A DNA stretch of 9,442 bases, from the NCBI GenBank assembly GCA_002424045.1, contig DIPH01000021.1, positions 15,783-25,224 on the forward strand, in the 5' to 3' direction. Of this stretch, positions 7,211 to 9,442 are shown in pieces. This DNA comes from Firmicutes bacterium UBA5493. GTDB lineage: Bacteria; Bacillota; Limnochordia; Darwinibacteriales; Darwinibacteriaceae. Below the pieces are notes generated by a model. The model saw only the letters and a program-made list of their open reading frames with translations, searched no databases and was not told the DNA's origin. Position 1 is the first letter of the stretch, and each line of letters opens with the position of its first letter. A program made the position numbers and the translations under genes.

Positions 7211-8230
7211 CTAGGCCCCGCAGGACTTGCGAACAATCAACTCTGCATCCAGCAAGACCCGAGTGGTTTTCCGTAGTGGACATTCAATCTGCTTCACAAG
7301 TTCTTCTGTGGCCACACGGGCCAGATCATCAAATGGTATCTGAATTGTTGTTAACGCTGGTTCTACATAAGACGCTAGCATGATGTTGTCAAATCCAACA
7401 ATGCGAACATCAGCAGGAATTCGGACGCTATGTTTTTGCAAAGTACGCATGCATCCAATAGCCATCATGTCGTTCGCGGCAAAGATTCCGTCTGGAAGCT
7501 CACCTCGCCGGATGAGCTCCTGTGCACATTTTTCACCGGCTGGTTCATGAAAATCGCCCTGAAAAAAGGAAATGGCATCGCTTCTAAGACCGTGTTCTTC
7601 GCAGGCCTTCACAAAACCCTTTTTCCGCTCTAGCGCATCTCTCGAGTTGGAAGGGCCGAGAATATGCAGGACACTTTTTGCACCAAGGTCAGCCAAGTGC
7701 CTGCCAGCCTTGTAACCTCCGGCGTAATCATCTACTGCGACGTAGCTATGGGGTGCATTGAAGTCCGTTGGTGCTTTGGACAGTCGGAAAAATGGAAGAT
7801 CGCCTTTCTGGAGACTTTCCACATATGTTCGCTCCATGGCAAGGTAACTCCCAACAATGATGGCTCCCTGAAATTGCTTGGTGGCTATCTGCCACTGCAA
7901 AAATGAGTTGATCTTTCCTTCTTCGGTGCCGAAATGGAAGACCAAGTGATAGCCCAGCCTTTCGGCGGTGACGTAAATGGAATGCAAGAACATCATGGCG
8001 AATTGACTGTCTCTTTGAGTCTGGCTCTCTGAAGTACTGGGCCAAGTCACCAAGACTGCCAAGGTCTGTTTCTCGTTGTTTCTCGGAGTTTTCTCATACC
8101 CTAACTCCGCAGCTGTCTCCAAAACCTTCGTTACCAGTCCAGGCGCCACCGATGGATGACCGTTCATAACCCGGCTTACCGTCGATAAAGAAACCCCAGA
8201 TCGTGAGGCAATGTCCCTGAGTGTCGGCAT
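7211..8230 (-). CDS. LacI-family transcriptional regulator of the sugar locus
   Basis: From ATG 8230 the protein has 339 residues. An N-terminal LacI helix-turn-helix, TLRDIASRSGVSLSTVSRVMN (3-23), is followed by the hinge region around AAELGYEKTP. A periplasmic-binding-protein-like effector domain (about 56-339) contains RDALERKKGF (197-206), AANDMMAIG (251-259) and VGFDN (278-282). It most likely binds a sugar from the imported substrate and represses the transport and GH3 genes. The frame is open to an ATG at 8269 with a weak AGAGTGAG upstream. I prefer 8230 because family members normally begin M-x-T-x-x-D-I-A and AAGGGGA lies about 10 nt upstream, though the 13-residue longer form cannot be excluded. 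It is the first gene of the locus and appears cotranscribed with it. Confidence 0.93.
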   Translation of the reverse strand: MPTLRDIASRSGVSLSTVSRVMNGHPSVAPGLVTKVLETAAELGYEKTPRNNEKQTLAVLVTWPSTSESQTQRDSQFAMMFLHSIYVTAERLGYHLVFHFGTEEGKINSFLQWQIATKQFQGAIIVGSYLAMERTYVESLQKGDLPFFRLSKAPTDFNAPHSYVAVDDYAGGYKAGRHLADLGAKSVLHILGPSNSRDALERKKGFVKACEEHGLRSDAISFFQGDFHEPAGEKCAQELIRRGELPDGIFAANDMMAIGCMRTLQKHSVRIPADVRIVGFDNIMLASYVEPALTTIQIPFDDLARVATEELVKQIECPLRKTTRVLLDAELIVRKSCGA

Positions 8231-8318
8231 AGTATAACGTCCCCTTTTAACATTTATTAGCATATTCATTGCAACTCACTCTTTTATTTCACGTTTGGTC
8301 TGCCAATTCCTCCCTTAT

Positions 8319-8326
8319 TTCGCGAA
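8319..8326. promoter_or_regulatory. TTCGCGAA palindrome upstream of lacI
   Basis: A perfect 8-bp palindrome with a central CG, the usual centre of LacI-family operators, lies 89 bp upstream of the chosen lacI start and beside the direct repeats. It is short, so chance occurrence is quite possible. Confidence 0.25.
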
Positions 8327-8332
8327 TCTTGT

Positions 8333-8398
8333 GAAACTTTTTTCTCGATTTACGCAAATACCAAGATTGACTGGGGCTATAGTAAGAAACTTTTTTCT
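8333..8398. repeat. Paired 13-bp direct repeat, candidate LacI-family operator pair
   Basis: GAAACTTTTTTCT occurs at 8333-8345 and again, identically, at 8386-8398. The copies start 53 bp apart, about five helical turns, so both would face the same side of the DNA. Each contains GAAA-N4-TTTC, a dyad resembling LacI/CcpA-family sites, although the usual central CG is missing. The left copy extends to TGAAACTTTTTTCT, which matches 9 of 11 defined positions of the CcpA cre consensus. The position 100-170 bp upstream of the regulator start suits autoregulation with looping. The operator role is inferred. Confidence 0.5.
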
Positions 8399-8511
8399 GG
8401 TGATTAGGATTTTTGGGGGTTGTGTGGGGTGCACAGGCTGAAGGGACGAATCATGATGCTGATTGGTAATGCATCAACTTCCACCAGTTCTCACTAGTTC
8501 AAAAAAAGTGG

Positions 8512-8540
8512 TTGCAAAATAGGCCTGTTCATGGTAGGAT
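8512..8540 (+). promoter_or_regulatory. Probable promoter of tRNA-Leu
   Basis: TTGCAA (8512-8517) and TAGGAT (8535-8540), each 4/6 to consensus, are separated by 17 nt. They would start transcription near 8547, about 18 nt before the mature tRNA 5' end. Position and spacing are right; the hexamers are only moderate. Confidence 0.5.
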
Positions 8541-8564
8541 TATTGATGTTACAGGCTGTCTCAC

Positions 8565-8650
8565 GCCGAAGTGGTGGAATTGGCATACACGTACGACTCA
8601 AAATCGTATGGGCTACGCCCGTGAGGGTTCGACTCCCTCCTTCGGCACCA
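8565..8650 (+). tRNA. tRNA-Leu, anticodon CAA, CCA encoded
   Basis: The 86-nt sequence folds as a class II tRNA. The acceptor arms are GCCGAAG and CTTCGGC, followed by discriminator A and an encoded CCA. The anticodon stem TACGA/TCGTA encloses the loop CTCAAAA, giving anticodon CAA, which reads UUG leucine codons. The long variable arm GGGC-TAC-GCCC is typical of tRNA-Leu. The T arm is GAGGG-TTCGACT-CCCTC. The gene is intact. Its 3' end faces a recombinase remnant about 110 bp away, the usual geometry of a tRNA used as a chromosomal attachment site. Confidence 0.97.
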
Positions 8651-8663
8651 TTGTCTTACATTG

Positions 8664-8683
8664 TCTAGCCTAGCTGGGTTTTT
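8664..8683 (+). terminator. Weak intrinsic terminator after tRNA-Leu
   Basis: TCTAGC and GCTGGG form a 6-bp stem that includes G-T pairs, with a 3-nt loop, followed by five T residues (8679-8683). It lies 13 nt after the CCA end. The stem is weak, so termination may be partial. Confidence 0.4.
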
Positions 8684-8760
8684 ATAAATTTATGAGGGCG
8701 TTTGCTAATCAAGCAGATTTACCGAGGTTTAGAAATCGAAGTTTGGAACCAACCACATAC

Positions 8761-9132
8761 TTAAATTTGGAGTGCGTCGCCGAGAAATTGGGCGGCGCTT
8801 TTTTGCATGGTTAGGCTTACATGTGAATAGGTGTCAAAAGTCAATGAAATGTTCGCGTGACCCAAGCGTTCCTGGACCACCTTAGGATGGGTGTCGGCTT
8901 CTAGGAGCAAGGTAGCACAGGTATGCCTCAAGTCGTGGAAGCGGATTTTTTTGACCCCAGCCTCCTTGATGAGATCAGCGAAGCTCCGCTGGCCAAAATT
9001 ATTCATCTGGATTGGATCACCCGAATCCTTGGCAAATACAAAACCTTTGTCGGCGTAAGCTTCTCCTTGCCTTAACTTTAGTGCATTTTGTGCTTTATGC
9101 GGGACTTCTGCACGTGGCCCAAGAGGAAGGGA
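8761..9132 (-). pseudogene. Tyrosine recombinase/phage integrase, C-terminal remnant
   Basis: The stretch from an ATG at 9006 encodes 81 residues with recombinase box II: HDLRHTCATLL (His24, Arg27), ERLGH (His50) and TFDTYSHV (nucleophile Tyr60). Coding similarity continues upstream of that ATG in the same frame without any start codon. It includes HKAQNALKLRQGEAY and GFVFAKDSGDPIQMNNFG, which match the region before box II in Firmicutes phage integrases. The frame ends at an in-frame TGA (9133-9135). The remaining 124 or so codons are about one third of a normal 370-400-residue integrase. The N-terminal DNA-binding domains and the first catalytic arginine are missing, so strand exchange should be impossible. 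Whether a short product is made from 9006 is unknown. Confidence 0.88.
8774..8804 (+). terminator. Strong terminator-like hairpin inside the integrase remnant
   Basis: On the plus strand, GCGTCGCC (8774-8781) pairs with GGCGGCGC (8791-8798), eight pairs including one G-T, around a 9-nt loop, and six T residues follow. It reads in the same direction as tRNA-Leu and lies 124 nt after it. It overlaps codons near the recombinase C-terminus (KSAAQFLGDA), so it may be a by-product of coding, but the form is that of a good intrinsic terminator. Confidence 0.55.
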
Positions 9133-9413
9133 TCAAGGAGCTGTCTGTTTCCATTCAGCAGATCCCTAGCATCGAAAATGGCCACACTACCATTGCCAGT
9201 GCTAAAGCGGTGACCAGTGATGGATCCGTGCTTATTGATGTTGGCGATGCCAAGCATATGATGGTTCTGCATAGCCTAGCAGTGCAGCTTAATTTCAAAG
9301 ATGAGGACATCGTAAAACTTGACTCCCTAACTAAACAGCAAGCGAGCCAGACTATCACAGAGCTTAGTGCTAAGATTCGAGGTCAAAGAGCAGAAAGAAG
9401 CGTTTCCTCCTAG
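9012..9413 (+). CDS. Uncharacterised protein or fragment with mobile-element character
   Basis: The frame is open for 133 codons from ATG 9012, but codons 1 to about 35 lie antisense to well-conserved integrase sequence. The meaningful part therefore probably begins near a GTG at 9114 (VAQEEGIKEL). Two blocks look protein-like. One is GIKELSVSIQQIPSIENGHT running into a KAVTSDGSVLIDVGDA stretch. The other is a tail with LHSLAVQLNFKDEDIVKLDS then LTKQQASQTITELSAKIR. From memory, tails of the form LTxxQASxxIxEL end some phage or plasmid proteins of Firmicutes, and an IGDA-like motif occurs earlier in the same proteins, with more sequence between. The direct joining of the two blocks here suggests an internal deletion. 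No signal peptide or ribosome site is evident. I do not recognise a function, and expression is doubtful. Confidence 0.5.
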   Translation: MDHPNPWQIQNLCRRKLLLALTLVHFVLYAGLLHVAQEEGIKELSVSIQQIPSIENGHTTIASAKAVTSDGSVLIDVGDAKHMMVLHSLAVQLNFKDEDIVKLDSLTKQQASQTITELSAKIRGQRAERSVSS

Positions 9414-9442
9414 GGACGCTTTATAATGGACCCAGCAAGTGA

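Larger units (their letters stand above)
8270..8564. other. Intergenic region between lacI and tRNA-Leu
   Basis: This 295-bp region separates the divergent lacI and tRNA-Leu genes. It holds the 13-bp direct repeat pair and the TTCGCGAA palindrome (lacI side), a G-rich stretch near 8413-8446 and the tRNA promoter. I could not identify a convincing -35/-10 pair for lacI on the minus strand. No gene is supported here. Confidence 0.6.
8651..9442. mobile_element. Remnant of an integrated element at the 3' end of tRNA-Leu
   Basis: Immediately after the tRNA lie a 5'-truncated tyrosine recombinase reading toward the tRNA and a plus-strand frame with mobile-element character. An integrase gene adjoining and pointing at a tRNA 3' end is the classic left-end layout of tRNA-integrated phages and islands. 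I found no second copy of the tRNA 3' end (the expected direct repeat) within the window. The far boundary therefore lies outside or has been lost, and the coordinates given are those of the visible part. Confidence 0.6.

Noticed and set aside
8413..8446. G-rich stretch (GGGGG, GGGG, GG, GGG runs) as a possible G-quadruplex
   Set aside because: One run has only two G residues and the loops are long; it does not meet the usual four-run pattern.
8453..8497. A 14-codon plus-strand frame (ATG ATG CTG start) preceded by GAAGGGACG upstream of tRNA-Leu
   Set aside because: It is very short, has no promoter of its own, and lies in an otherwise noncoding region; chance is the simplest explanation.
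7121..8560. A canonical CcpA cre site near the sugar operon
   Set aside because: No sequence with the central CG and full match was found; the closest is the left copy of the direct repeat, already reported as a LacI/cre-like site.
9078..9358. Two minus-strand frames (64 and 67 codons) opposite the last plus-strand frame
   Set aside because: Their translations show no domain features, and the plus-strand reading gives a more protein-like sequence. A frameshifted integrase continuation was considered but no integrase motif is visible in them.
9398..9421. AAGCGT/ACGCTT inverted repeat around the stop codon of the last plus-strand frame as a terminator
   Set aside because: The stem is 6 bp with a 12-nt loop and is followed by TATAATGG instead of a T-run, so it does not meet terminator criteria.

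Overview
The window looks like a chromosomal segment of a Bacillota (Firmicutes-type) bacterium. The reasons are strong GGAGG-type ribosome binding sites, a PerR-type Fur regulator, a paired NrdR-box promoter on a class II ribonucleotide reductase gene, a CUT1 sugar ABC operon that lacks its own ATPase gene, and a tRNA gene with an encoded CCA end. The solute-binding protein has an ordinary Sec signal peptide and no lipobox cysteine. That is unusual for monoderm Firmicutes and hints at a diderm Bacillota lineage, but this placement is a guess. All confident protein genes lie on the minus strand, so the text below follows the direction of transcription, from high to low coordinates.

Right end (8565-9442). 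An intact tRNA-Leu(CAA) gene on the plus strand is followed by the wreck of an integrated element. The element contains the C-terminal third of a tyrosine recombinase, reading toward the tRNA and lacking its start and first catalytic arginine. It abuts a plus-strand reading frame that looks like the tail of another mobile-element protein. The two coding signals meet near 9114-9132. An intrinsic-terminator-like hairpin lies inside the recombinase remnant.

Centre (8564 down to 1676). This is one carbohydrate-use locus: a LacI-family regulator, a secreted solute-binding protein, two CUT1 permeases joined by an ATGA overlap, and a cytoplasmic GH3 beta-glycosidase. No convincing internal terminator is visible. 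A GC-rich hairpin without a U-tract after the binding-protein gene probably sets different expression levels. The logic would be import of a beta-linked oligosaccharide, hydrolysis in the cytoplasm and control by the local LacI protein. A 13-bp direct repeat spaced 53 bp apart upstream of lacI is the best operator candidate. The ATPase is absent and is presumably a shared MsmK/UgpC-type protein encoded elsewhere.

Left end (1675 down to 1). A PerR-like regulator has its own sigma-A-type promoter and a clear intrinsic terminator. It is followed by the 5' two-fifths or so of nrdJ (class II, adenosylcobalamin-dependent ribonucleotide reductase), which runs off the window. The nrdJ promoter carries two NrdR boxes 31 bp apart, which is the clearest regulatory signal in the window.

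I found no sign of a wholly new multi-gene system. The observations most worth following up are the NrdR/nrdJ promoter, the paired repeats before lacI, and the mosaic junction next to tRNA-Leu.
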